Origin: Holacanthus passer
Lineage: Eukaryota > Chordata > Actinopteri > Pomacanthidae
Reading direction: 5' to 3'
DNA length: 64,000 nt
NCBI GenBank assembly: GCA_025331565.1
Contig: JAFREQ010000015.1
Coordinates: 1,798,001 to 1,862,000 of the forward strand
A program made the translations under genes and the position numbers. The notes beneath the pieces were generated by a model, which saw only the letters and a list, made by a program, of their open reading frames with translations, was not told the origin of the DNA and ran no database searches. Below, one piece after another: positions 12,201 through 22,761 of this stretch (position 1 is its first letter; every line of letters starts with the position of its first letter).

Positions 12201-15200
12201 CTCAGGTCTAGTGGGTTCCCCTTCATAAAGCCTTTATGAGGTTGGCTGAGATTGGACACGTTAAAAATATTTCCTCATGTTTGTTTATTGTATGTAAAAG
12301 ACCAAAAGATACTGTGGTGCTCTTCCTTGTCCTAGTTAGAACAATGTGCATCATTTTGAAACCTTCCCAGAGTGAAAAGTACAGATGTAATTATTACCTT
12401 CAATGATGGCTGTACTCAGTTAGCTGTTCCTGTTCAAGGGCTCTAGTATTGTGCACATTGGCTCATTGGTTTTGCTTCACCGGTACCTCATATACATCAG
12501 AGCTATTCTTAACGTTATTAGCGACATCTATGCTTTTACTGCTGTCAAGTCAAAATGGCTGCTGTGAAAAAGAATTATTTTGAACATGATGGACAGACTG
12601 GGGCTGATGTAAGTCTCCCCTCTGATTGACTGTTAGAGACAAAAATACCACCTTTACTTGAGTGACCAAACTGACTTAACAGCATTTGTAGTGGGCGGCT
12701 GTCAAGTGCTCACATAGTGTGGTTACAAGACCCTACAGAGCTATTGTATCTGAAGCTGGGGGGGGATGGTTATATAAAGCACCACTGACCATCTCTAAAG
12801 GATCAATAAAAGACTTTCGTCGTTCTTCATTAGAGTGCACATAACTGTACTCCATCCTGCAGCCTGCGGAGCAGAGCAGCAGCTGAAAATGCTAACCAGG
12901 CGAAAGAGCTGGCGTCAGGATTTCACTTCATCCCTGACAGGCTTAATGAAGCACACAGGGAGGGGACAGGGAGGCGGGGGGACATTCACTGGCTGACAGG
13001 CAGGGTGGCCCGCATGAAGCGCACAGAGAGATAGCGACAGGACTGCTGATGAAGCAAGAGGGACTGAAGAGGGGCTGTGGACGTTTGGCAGCTCCAGCAT
13101 GATCCATGCCCCTGTCATAACTGCTGTCTTTATAGTGTGCGAATGTGTCACTGTGCACTTTGTGTTATGACACAGAATAATACCAGCAGGTTTGTCCTTT
13201 TTTTGTACTTGAAGAAGCCGAATCTTCAGGTGACATTCCTCAGAACCACACCTTGATCTACGAATATTCCTCTGCAGGATAAAGACGACAGCAACAGTTT
13301 GTAAACCTGAATATCCAACCATGGAATATCATAAATTGTCTGGCCACATCAAAATCAGGATAATGTACACAGCACTAGTTCCATGAGTGCAATGACTCCT
13401 CATTCACTAATTTAGTCCAATTGCTTCCACTTGTCATTTTTTCTATTGCTACTTAGTTACTGTCAATGAAACTCCCTTCTCCAGATGTTTGACATTAAAA
13501 GCCTACCAGTAAAGGGAAGTGTGCTGGACCGGACGGCTTTTATTCTGACACATCTGTGCAGGAAATGTTGAGTTTAAAGTGAGAGCAGCTTAGCAGTGAT
13601 CGAAACAATGGCAAAGTCGAAGCAAATGGAAATAATTTGTGAATAAAAACAATTCTGTCATAACTGAGAGTACAGCACGACTGCTGTGGATATGTACATC
13701 ATCCTCATCACAGCAGCAGCAAATTAAAATAGGAGTCGATCACAAAACAACATCTAACTAAATTGTGATATGTAAATTTGTAAAGCGGAGGAAATTAGAA
13801 ATCTGCCTTTCTAATAGAGGCCTGTTTAAAATAAAGGCTTTGTTCTCTGTGCAGATGTGGTAAATAAAGGCCCTAAAGTCATTATGGGTTTACATAAATG
13901 TGATTCATTCATGTATACGATATGTGTATGTGTATCTTCCAGGGCTGGGGTGTGTACCTGGGAGATGTGGTTGATGGAGGACTCCATGCGTCGTAGTTGC
14001 GAGGCCTGGATGTCCAGCAGCTGCAGCACATTGTTAGCTAAGGCATTGATCTGATAGGCCACACTGGCCAGAGACTGGGTGGTGTAGGCCTTGGTCTCCT
14101 CCAGGGCCTTCTTCTTGTCTTGAGCCTAGCAGAGAGAGAGAGAAAGGAGGACAGAGAGGAAAAGAAGACACGAGTCAGAAAAATCAGTGGAAGGCTGTGT
14201 GGGTGGAAGAAATGGAGAAGTTGGCAGAGAGAAGGGAGGTATACGCTCCAGAAAAGTCAAGAGGAAATGCTGCACTCTCATTGTTACTCTCCTATCAGTA
14301 GTGTCAGCGGGAGTGAGAGGGCAGCTTTCTGCAGGGACCTCTATTTGACAGGACCATTTATTCTCCACTGTTTTTAAGCTGCAAAGCTCTGGTAAGATCT
14401 GAAGGGAAGTGGACAAGAGTTCAGGATTCTCGGGAGGGAATGACTTTGTGGATGCAAAGCAGTCTGGAATTGGACGACAATAACTTCGGAATAGCTCAGA
14501 TGGACAACATGGGACAGGTGCACGGTGGGAGTTGAGCCCAGTGAGCAGGAATGCCAAGACATTACATAGGATCCCAAATCTCCGTCCGGCTGCGCAAACC
14601 ATCTGTTTCTGGATGCCTTTAAATAGCGAAGGGACTGAATGGACATATTTATAGTTTGGAAAAAAAACAGGGACAATACTGTCACACAGAGAACCAGTCC
14701 AATCGGGGGCTGCCAGTCTTTTGCAGGAAACTAGAAGCAGGATTGCAACTAGGATATATTTTCAATATAAATTACTCTATTGATTTAATTTTTTTCATTG
14801 ATAAATTTTTTCATTAGTGTATGTTAATATTTACAGATGCCTACCACAGCTTGAAATGTTTGTTTTATCAAAAGCCAAACAGCAAACAAACAAACCTCAA
14901 TTTAGAATTTACAAAGTTGCTCAATTTAGATTAAAAAAATGCTGGTCTTTACCATTTTACATGCTGTGACCTACAAATGTTTGGCATTTTACTTTATGTT
15001 AAACCAAAAAAAAATAGCCATTGATTAATTTCTTTTAATCAAGTCATTAAGAATTTGGCAAAACATTTCAGCACTAGTTGTCTCACATTCTACATCAGAG
15101 TACACCTTGAGTTATTCATGAAGAGTCATGGAGCAAGAGGAAGCTGTCCTTTAAGAATCAATTGCATCACTTTACAACACTCAGAAAAGAACAATGAAGT

Positions 15201-18200
15201 GACATCTTGTAGTTACATAGAAGCTGTGATATAGATTCAACACTTTTAAGAAACTGACGGGCTAATCTAGAAATGATACACATGAAATACATGAAAAAGA
15301 TATAATAAATAACATTCTTGAGTATATAACTTGGTATTCATGTACAAGCAAATTGATATTTTAAGATATATTTCTGCACTTTCTTGCAGCGAATTAGATG
15401 ATTAGATTAATATAGCTCTCATATCTTTGCATTAAGCATAAAGATATAAGCCAGGAAATGATAAACGCAGCTTAGCATAAAAACTGGAAGTAGGTGGAAA
15501 CAGCGGGATGGACTCTCTTCAAATCTAAGTTAAAAAAATATGCATATGAATCAGCAGGTCTGAAGTTCCTTTGTTAAATTAACTTGCCTGTCTAATCCGT
15601 ACAGATACAGAAATGCAAAAACAACAAGCTGTGGTTTTACAGGAAGTTAGTTGCTGAAACACACTACCTGTTTCCCCCTGTTTCCTGTCTTTATTCTAAG
15701 GTGACCTAATAATCTCGTGGCTCCAGCTTAATACTCAACGGGCAGATTTGAGAGTGATATTAGCCTTCCTATTTAACTCTCAGTGATTCAACTCTTAAGC
15801 CAGACTAGTACCCACTGAGTTTGACTTTTTGCTGTATCATATTTCACAGTATGTAATTTCTTCCTCTAGGGGTCTCTCAATCAAAACAATAAAAAACAAA
15901 AGGTGTGGTTTGATGACTTTGTGAAGTAGCGTGGTATCATCTGAGTTGTTGTCTTCAATGTTAAACAACCACCATAGCAGATGGAAATCTATCTGACGTG
16001 TCTCAGGCCGAAATGTTCACGGATGAAGTAATGTATCAATGTTTTATTTACGTAATGTTTAGTCATGCTTGTCGCCTTCCTTCCTCACTCTCTCACGTAT
16101 CATCTGGAGTTTCCTGTGTCGCCATTGACAAATGAAACGCACCGTTACCTTAAATAAAATCATGGATGTCTCTGGTTTTCAACATTTGGGATAATGCAAG
16201 TACATAACTCAGCAATAGATAATAGATAACATACTGTAGGTCTAGTTGTTTTTAGACATTTTAATAGGGAAATGTTACATATTATACTTTTCAGCTGTTC
16301 AGTCACTATAACTATTTTGTGCCTCCTTTTAAAGCTCTAAACTAGAATCCCATTAATGCCTCGCCAGTGCCACAAGAACATCAGCTAAACATGATTTAGC
16401 ATCTGTTAGCAAACAACAATTTGGTATGTGTGTCTGTGGCAGCCTGCACCATGACACCACTTTATGACCACCTGCTACCTCACAAACCACCTGCAGCACC
16501 AATATCTGTTGCAGATGTCTGGCAGGACCTGCAGGCCTCTGACTGGCTGTTTGTAAAACAGAGTCAGAAGAGGAACCGCCGCCTGCTTGCTCAGCATTAT
16601 CACAGAGACTGGAACAAGCCGTCATACCTGAGCTTGGAAAATGCTGACTTATGTTTCCAAGGATGTGCACAAGCTACTGAATCTACAGAATCACCTGCAA
16701 AGTCAGAGTGTACTATTCTAATGAGTCACTTACACAGAAACATAAAAACACATGTAGACAATAACATTAGATATAAATACACACTGTTGTCTTGAACAGA
16801 GTGCAATGCATTAATGAGAGGGAGATGGAAGAAGAAAATGTGTGAACAGGGATTTAAAGAGAGGTTAAATTTTCCAACGGTATCAAACTAATTAAAACAA
16901 GTCTGAAAATATCCTGGATAGAAAACCCATGATAACAATAGCCTACATCTCCTTAATATGCTTTATTCATTATGGAGCTCTCCCTCTCTCACACACTGTC
17001 TCCCGCTTTCAGATATTATGTTTCATATTAAGCTTACAAAAGGCTTTTTGTAAGGGCTCCACTTGGAATTTCGTTTTTTTGTTAAGCACCAGACTCAACC
17101 TTAACAATGCAGTAAAATAAAGCTATTTCTGAGTGCTGTATCTTACTGAACACCAGGTCTGACATTGGAATATCATTAACCTCATGAGTCATGAATGAAA
17201 CAGCCATGAGTCAGAGGGGTATCATGTGAGCTGAGGGGGGGATTTTGGCGGGGTCAGTGTCGGGGAAGTAGATTTGTGGCATCTATGAGACACCCCTTTC
17301 TCCACATCCTCTTGAAGAGAGTGGAAAACTATTTCTCATTAACTTAAAGAAACTCACACTGATAACAAATGGTCCATTCAAACATATTGAGTCATTTAGA
17401 TATACAGACCACTTAGTTAAACAAAATGAAGAAAGCAGTGTTCATTTTAAGATCCAGCATTTTATAAACCTAAATGTTAAAACCAGTCTACAAACTAATA
17501 GCAACAAAGGCTCATCAGTATCCCAAAAAGCTTAGATACCATTCAAAGAGGTGCTATTTTAGTATCCAAAGGCCTTAAGAAAGGTACTAACAAAGCTGAG
17601 TTCTGCTTTCATGCCACCCATCGTTCTGTAGGTGACAGTTTTTTTTAAATGGTTCATTTCAAATATCTCATCTAAGAATAAAACTCTTCTTCTCCAGCTT
17701 CACAGAGTGGATTTACATATCAGGGCATTCATTGCCAGTATGGTGTTTAGTGCAATTTTTGCTATTCCAGTTGACAGTGTGAATACATAATACTGTTTTT
17801 TAAAAATGTTTTCCCCACAAGATTATGCAGATCTACAGTGCGTCACATCAAGACAACCAGGTATTATTTCACCTCCATGACAAGAGCATGCAACTAAAGA
17901 GATTTTAAAACATGGTTAGCCACTGGGAGCAGTAGCCTAAATTAAGAACTGTAGTCAAAATACAGAAAATATATTCCACATCAAATGTTACTGCACACAA
18001 AAGGAGCATAAGCTATTATGACCCTTACAGCCATCTTACTCTTAATTCCCTGTTGTCAAGTGTGTTTATATGCATGCAGGATGCTAGGTAATGTTTTGAA
18101 TGTCCCTGAAGAAATCATTATTTTGGAGAAGCTGCATAAATGCATCTTCATATTCCAGGATATATTTTTAATATTTCAAAACTATGAGTGCAGATCTCTG

Positions 18201-21200
18201 CCAGGCGTGTAAACCTAGCCTACTTCACCATCAGGTTCAGAGTGAAATTATGACTTGAGTGTCCATCATATAGCATGCATCAGTGTTGATGGACAAATAC
18301 ATCAGGAATACTCAAACATATCAGAGGAAAACTACACACTGCACTGAGAGATTGGCTGCTCTTTTGCTGCCCGACGCTTTGAATTAGTCCTGCAATTGAC
18401 AATTATTTTCATTATCGATCTGCTGGTCAGCGTATCCAAAACCTTCATTTACTATCAGAAATGGCAAAGAAAAGCAGCAAATCCATATATTTAAGAAGCT
18501 GTAACCAGCAAATGTTTTATGCTTGAAAAATGAATGAAACAATTAACTCATTATCAAAAAAGTTGGCTATTAATTTTCTACTAATTGAATAACCGACTAA
18601 TCGTTGCAGCTCCAAACATAATACTTCCCAGTTCGAAATGTGTGGACAAGACTGAACCAGTATGGACAGTTGCTTCAGTGTCGTGTGAACACTGTCAGTG
18701 TAGACATGTGATCACCACGTATGTTCCCTAACAGAAACAGGATTCCAAACTGAAGCAGTTGTCGGTCACTTATGGCCCCTACCAGTCAGTTAAGAGGAGC
18801 GAGGAGTCAGCAGTCAATGGTGATAAAGAACAGAGCAGTCAATAAAATGGGTTTCTCAAAAAAGTGTGAATCACCACAACCACAAGAGGTCCTTAAACAT
18901 ACAGTGATAAAAGTGCACAAAAAATATTGGACTGATTGGTCCAGTAGTATATGAGATTCAGCTACGGACAGACAGATGCATGCACACACACATGACCGAA
19001 CGCATGATCTCCTCTAGGGGATCATGAAACTACATTACATGGCTCTGAAAATCAGCAGTGACTGGGATGAAAAGCATCCTGCATCCACTGCTTAGATATA
19101 TAATTAAAAATAAGATAGCATTTATATAGGATGGTGTCAACTGCATCACTTAATTTTCTCAAAGCTAAAAAAAAGCTCTCTGTGGTTATAATTAAGAATT
19201 TTTAAGACACTTAAATGTGACAAATGCTGACTTAAATGACGGTTCACATCTCATGGTCCATTGTGCATGGAAGTATTCATCATTGTCTTTGTCCCATTTA
19301 ACGACACATACGTGGACCCAACAACAATGTAGGCGATAAATCTTTGAATGATGCCAGCTATTTCCTAAAAACAATCACAGTCCATTTTGGGCATTAGTCA
19401 CATGACATGGCTCAAAAAAATGACATGGTATAATTATTGCTTCCATAACATGTCGGGTTAAAGAAAGAGAGCAAACATGTACTGATGAGAATGGAAATTG
19501 CTCTAAGAAGCTATGATCAAAAGCCATCCAGCAACAAATTATAATATATATATATAGATAGTCTCACAAATACACACCACTTTCTGCTTTTAACATGTCA
19601 GGAATTTTCTTTCTTGATCAGCTGACCAGTATGTGAAGGACACATGAAAATCAGATTTGAGCATGTCTGTGGTCAATCAAAATCCTCAGACAGCTTTCTG
19701 CATAATGATACTGGGGTGAGCGCACTCCAACACAGAGCTGTGTAAGCTTGTCAGTATCTCAGTACGCATTCAAGCAGTGTAACCTACATTGCATTTGCGG
19801 TGACAAGCGGGGTAAAGTGATCTGACGTGTTATTACGGCATAACTGTGGGCTTTCTCAGCACCGCTGCCAAAAAAAATACCATGCTGAAGCACAGTGGGG
19901 CTTCTGGCGTGTGCCGGTCTGCCAACAGACACTGCTGTTCACACCAGACCATTCAACCTGGCCACGGTCTACAATATCAGTTCACACTCTCACCCACATT
20001 TACTGAGCACACTCTCGCAGAGGCAAAGTGAGGCGATGAGATTTATTGTGAGCAACTCATCCAGCTAGAAATCCCATAACTGCTTTAATATTTTACACAA
20101 ATTGGGATGTGGATCATTGTGAAAAATAGATCATCTGAGAAAAGATTTGCTGTTGAACATGCACAGAACTGAATCACATTTTACAATATTTAATAGTAAT
20201 AATGGCTCTCTTCAATCGAATGAATAAAATGTGAAGTAAAACATGCATTTCTCCTGGTTTGTCCCCTGTTTGTGAATCACTGCTTCTATCTACTGATTCA
20301 TACTTGTCCTGACACTGATTTAACATCCAGCCTGTATATGCACAAACACGCAGACACACCTACCAAATAACCTGCACTGTGCATTTGATTACAACCAAAT
20401 CCATGATCACGCCAGACCAGATCCATGGACAAGCTCTGGAGCCATGTTTTCAGCACAAGACACATGATACCTGCATCATGACTGCACATCCAGAGCCTTA
20501 CATGACTTGTGCTTTTCCCTTATGAGGACCTGGCCTACATATACAAATAAGCAAGCTCACAGATGAGAGATGCTTGAACCGGTGGCTAATATGCTAATGA
20601 AAATCCTTTATAACAAACCTATTGAGGAGGGTGACTTTACTCAATATGCTAGTTATAGTGAGTTAATAGTGACTAAGCATTTCATAATTTATTAACATTT
20701 ATTTTTCTGGTATAATAACGTCCACTAAATATTCCTGTGCACTTATAGTTTTGCTAATGTTAGCTTGCAATTTAGCTCTTTATGGATTTCATTAGCATTT
20801 TTTCCTTTATAACGCTGTTACGTTATGAAGCCTGTTCGGTTTAGTTCATGTGAAAAACGGGATAACTGAGGTGAAAATGTTTAAAAATGGGGGTTGATGT
20901 TATGTATATTGTGTCAGGTATCTATCAGAGAATATGACAAACCACTTGGTCAGAACAACGACACACCCTCTGAAAGCCCCCAGCAGCTTTCTACACATCG
21001 GCTACAGATCAGAAATGTGAACACGGCTCCGGTTAAGCTAACGGGAGAAAACAGCGAAAAAACACGACACCGAGCCGCGACTGAATCTTTGTACCGGGAG
21101 AAAAAGGCCACTCCGGTTAGCTAGCGGTTTGAGGATCCCTTTGGTTGCGACCAGCATTTCCTGCCCCTGTGGTTTCACTCACTTCTGCTACAGCACCGCA

Positions 21201-21378
21201 GACACGACGGACAAAAAAGCGAGAAATCCGCCACATTTCCCGACATTTAAACGCCTCTCACCTGAACATAGTTGTTTTCACAGTATTCCGCCACCCGGGA
21301 CAGGTTCTGGTAGCTTTCCACGAGAGCTCTTTTGCCGGCAGGGATTTCCTCCTCTAATAGCATTTGTAGCTCTGCCAT
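236..21378 (-). CDS. abi1: Abl interactor 1, 5' nine coding exons (3' end off window)
   Basis: Adaptor subunit of the WAVE regulatory complex, linking Abl kinase and Rac signalling to Arp2/3 actin assembly (family knowledge). Coding exons in transcript order: 21378-21262, 14125-13958, 9049-8873, 5207-5193, 4380-4277, 4083-3943, 2705-2605, 2230-2015, 325-236; phases agree at every junction. Exon 1 gives MAELQMLLEEEIPAGKRALV (39 codons). Exons 2-3 give the WAVE-binding helical region and the HHR (MERPVRYIRKPIDYTLLDDV). The 15-nt exon encodes WLKAK, diagnostic of ABI1 rather than ABI2. Later exons are Ser/Pro-rich (NPPTQKPPSPPM; RENSGSSG; ISRHNSS) and the last one in view has a run of six prolines followed by QLTPQIPLTGFVAR. 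The remaining Pro-rich segment and the C-terminal SH3 domain must lie left of base 1. The teleost a or b copy is not resolved. Confidence 0.95.
326..2014 (-). other. abi1 intron with a candidate conserved block
   Basis: No exon is supported. The stretch 1290-1720 is complex, non-repetitive sequence with homeobox-like ATTA cores and an ATATGCATAT palindrome, which resembles intronic conserved non-coding DNA. That is inference from composition only. Confidence 0.35.
2706..3942 (-). other. abi1 intron, featureless
   Basis: Intron between the exons at 3943-4083 and 2605-2705. A short GA/GACA-rich stretch lies next to the downstream acceptor (2711-2760). Nothing else is recognised. Confidence 0.6.
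4381..5192 (-). other. abi1 intron downstream of the microexon
   Basis: AT-rich intron between the 15-nt exon and the 4277-4380 exon. I see no coding signal and no recognisable repeat. Confidence 0.6.
5193..5207 (-). CDS. abi1: 15-nt microexon of abi1 (WLKAK)
   Basis: Five codons encoding W-L-K-A-K, flanked by a cag acceptor and a gtaag donor on the minus strand, phase 0 on both sides. The same peptide sits at this place in vertebrate ABI1 between the HHR and the Pro-rich region. Skipping it keeps the frame. On the transcript strand the upstream intron has a pyrimidine tract and then two TGC motifs within 20 nt of the acceptor. Confidence 0.9.
5790..6395. mobile_element. Inner hAT-like MITE copy
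   Basis: Begins agggctgcaactaatgatta and ends with the imperfect inverted complement (gattaactgacaaatcactg, then cagcggt). It is itself split by an insertion at 5862-6277 flanked by 8-bp direct repeats. Confidence 0.6.
5862..6277. mobile_element. Nested 416-bp insertion with 8-bp target duplication
   Basis: The octamer tcttcaaa occurs at 5854-5861 and again at 6278-6285, precisely flanking the insert and restoring the host element when one copy is removed. An 8-bp duplication is typical of hAT transposons. The right end (gaaaacccctggtt) resembles Charlie-type hAT termini. The left end is less convincing. Confidence 0.6.
10340..10565. promoter_or_regulatory. Intronic CpG-rich block with CRE-like site
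   Basis: CG dinucleotides are dense here in an otherwise CpG-poor intron. A TGACGTC site sits at 10556-10562. The block could be an internal abi1 promoter or an enhancer. No transcript evidence is available. Confidence 0.3.
11718..11743. repeat. (AC)n microsatellite
   Basis: Uninterrupted AC dinucleotide run of about 13 units in abi1 intron 2. Confidence 0.95.
14740..15075. mobile_element. Degenerate hAT-like MITE
   Basis: Starts near gattgcaactaggatatatt and ends near aaacatttcagcactag, with internal tttcattgataaa and a ttgattaatttc segment. This matches the family at 5790-6395 at low identity. Confidence 0.4.
15375..15790. mobile_element. MITE with long inverted ends (AGGAATAGTT family)
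   Basis: Left arm reads cttgcagcgaattagatgat and atagctctcatatctttgc. The middle has gcttagcataaaaactgg and cctgtttccccctgtttcc. The right arm ends gagagtgatattagcc and tatttaactctcag. These are the hallmarks of a repeat abundant in percomorph genomes, with arms that are inverted copies of each other. Other copies lie at 27495, 52553 and 53735. Confidence 0.6.
18385..18616. mobile_element. hAT-like MITE, 'CTGCAA...TTGCAG' type
   Basis: Begins tagtcctgcaattgacaatt followed by attttcattatcgat, and ends ctaattgaataaccgactaa followed by tcgttgcagctcc. The terminal inverted repeats are clear and the core is short. Confidence 0.7.
18771..19020 (+). mobile_element. Dispersed repeat with RTE-like tail
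   Basis: Contains gggtttctcaaaaaagtgtg, aagaggtccttaaacat and gattggtccagtagtatatg, followed by gacagacagatg and a short CA run. The same sequence appears inverted at 32790-32985. The 3' part resembles tails of RTE LINEs or SINEs mobilised by them (inference). Confidence 0.5.
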
Positions 21379-22219
21379 CTTACATCCCTTCGCATGTCTC
21401 TCCTCTCCGTCCTTCTCAGTGAGGCGAGGCGGTGATGCTGTGGTGTGTAGCTGAGAGAGGGGCTCCCCCGCCCGGCATGGTGGGGCCGCTGGCTCCGGTG
21501 CACAACAGCCCGTCACTAATGGTAGTAAACGGTGGACGATGATTGGCTGAGAGGCTGAGGGAGATGAGCAGTGGACCAATGATGTTTCTCCGCGATGACG
21601 TGTAAGTCCGGCACATAAATGCAAGTTAAATAATAATATTAGCAATAATGGTGCTAATAATTAAAACAATAAATTAACAAATGGCTTTTCACTGTTGCTA
21701 TGGAATAATACGCGTAATATTAATAATATATTTAAACATGAAAAAACATATTGACATAATTTAACATTTTTATAATTATATATTTATACGGTAATAACAT
21801 TTACACATTATGTATCACATTTCTTCCTCCCTTATTCTCCCCCCCAAAAAAACACACATACTCAAAATTCGCACAAAAAGGAAAATGTTTCAATTAAAAT
21901 ATCATAAAATCAGATCAGATCATAAAAAGGCTCGAATCACAAGCACTTTTGCATTTTGTAGTTACAAAACAATAACTAACATCCACATTATCATCACCAT
22001 CGTCTCCTTCACAGCAATCATTACTAAACAGATATGGAATATTTGGCCTAAAAACATTATGAAATAGTAGATATTCTAATTCTAATATTTTAACCCATTT
22101 ATTAAAACACTCCACAGTCAAAATGACACATCAACACAATTGTGCAAACCTTCATAATGAAAATAACAGAAAGATAGTAGCCTAAAAAAATATATAGAAA
22201 GTATAACATCACTAACGTT

Positions 22220-22231
22220 ACTACATTTCCC
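22220..22231 (+). promoter_or_regulatory. ZNF143/SBS-type motif, copy 1
   Basis: ACTACATTTCCC matches the known ACTACAnnTCCC promoter element bound by ZNF143 and its cofactors in vertebrates (established motif; occupancy here is inferred). Confidence 0.6.
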
Positions 22232-22332
22232 GTAGAGCACCGCGGTTTAAATACCCCATCAGCGGGGATTGTGGGATTCGAAGGCGCAAGCGTCGAGTCT
22301 TAAGCGATTTGCAGAGGTTTTGCTCAAGAAAA

Positions 22333-22347
22333 ACTACATTTCCCAGA
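22333..22347 (+). promoter_or_regulatory. ZNF143/SBS-type motif, copy 2
   Basis: ACTACATTTCCCAGA, a longer match to the same consensus, 113 bp downstream of copy 1 and just upstream of the acbd5 non-coding exon. Confidence 0.65.
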
Positions 22348-22761
22348 TAAGTTTAATTAGCAAACGTTGACTGTTTGGCTCATCCTTGACCGGAGTCGAG
22401 ATTGGCTTTCTGCTGCATATTGCTCACAGACACCGGGCTAATGAAAGAATTATTACACCGGCGGACATGAACTTTATGGTGAGTTTCTCACAAATTAGCC
22501 ACAGAAAGAAGCATTTCTGTTCAATAATATAATATGTTAGCGCTGAACATGCAAGGGCTTATTATATAGACCAATTTAATCTCTTAGAATAAAGAGTCTG
22601 TCTCCTCAGATAAGACAGGTGGCAACCGGCTGCAGTGATGAAAAAAGATGCGTTCAAGTGTCCCTCACTGAACACTCTGTGAACCGCCTCCATTTGTCCG
22701 TCACTTGTTTCCTGTTCTTGTTGTAGATGTGAGGACTCCTTCATCCTTGTTGGGGCTCAGC

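Larger units (their letters stand above)
9050..13957 (-). other. abi1 intron 2
   Basis: No exon is supported. It contains a CpG-rich block at about 10340-10565, an (AC)n microsatellite at 11718-11743 and a GC-rich complex block at 12840-13140. The rest is ordinary AT-rich intron. Confidence 0.5.
14126..21261 (-). other. abi1 intron 1
   Basis: 7.1-kb first intron with no supported exon. It holds a degenerate hAT-like MITE (14740-15075), an AGGAATAGTT-family MITE (15375-15790), another hAT-like MITE (18385-18616), an RTE-tail-like repeat (18771-19020) and a short (AT)n at 19542. An open frame of unknown origin lies at 16421-16795. Confidence 0.6.
21379..22761. promoter_or_regulatory. Divergent abi1/acbd5 promoter interval
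   Basis: The two start codons are head-to-head, 1.4 kb apart. The abi1 side (21380-21600) is CpG-rich with CCAAT boxes at 21542-21546 (reverse) and 21576-21580. The middle (21640-22200) is AT-rich with no visible feature. The acbd5 side has two ACTACATTTCCC motifs and a non-coding first exon ending at 22478 (donor gtgagt) that joins an acceptor at 22736. A small upstream frame starts at 22467. Confidence 0.7.

Noticed and set aside
21129..21422. Plus-strand frame of 97 codons opposite the abi1 first exon
   Set aside because: It is antisense to abi1 exon 1, and the open frame follows from the CpG-rich coding sequence on the other strand.
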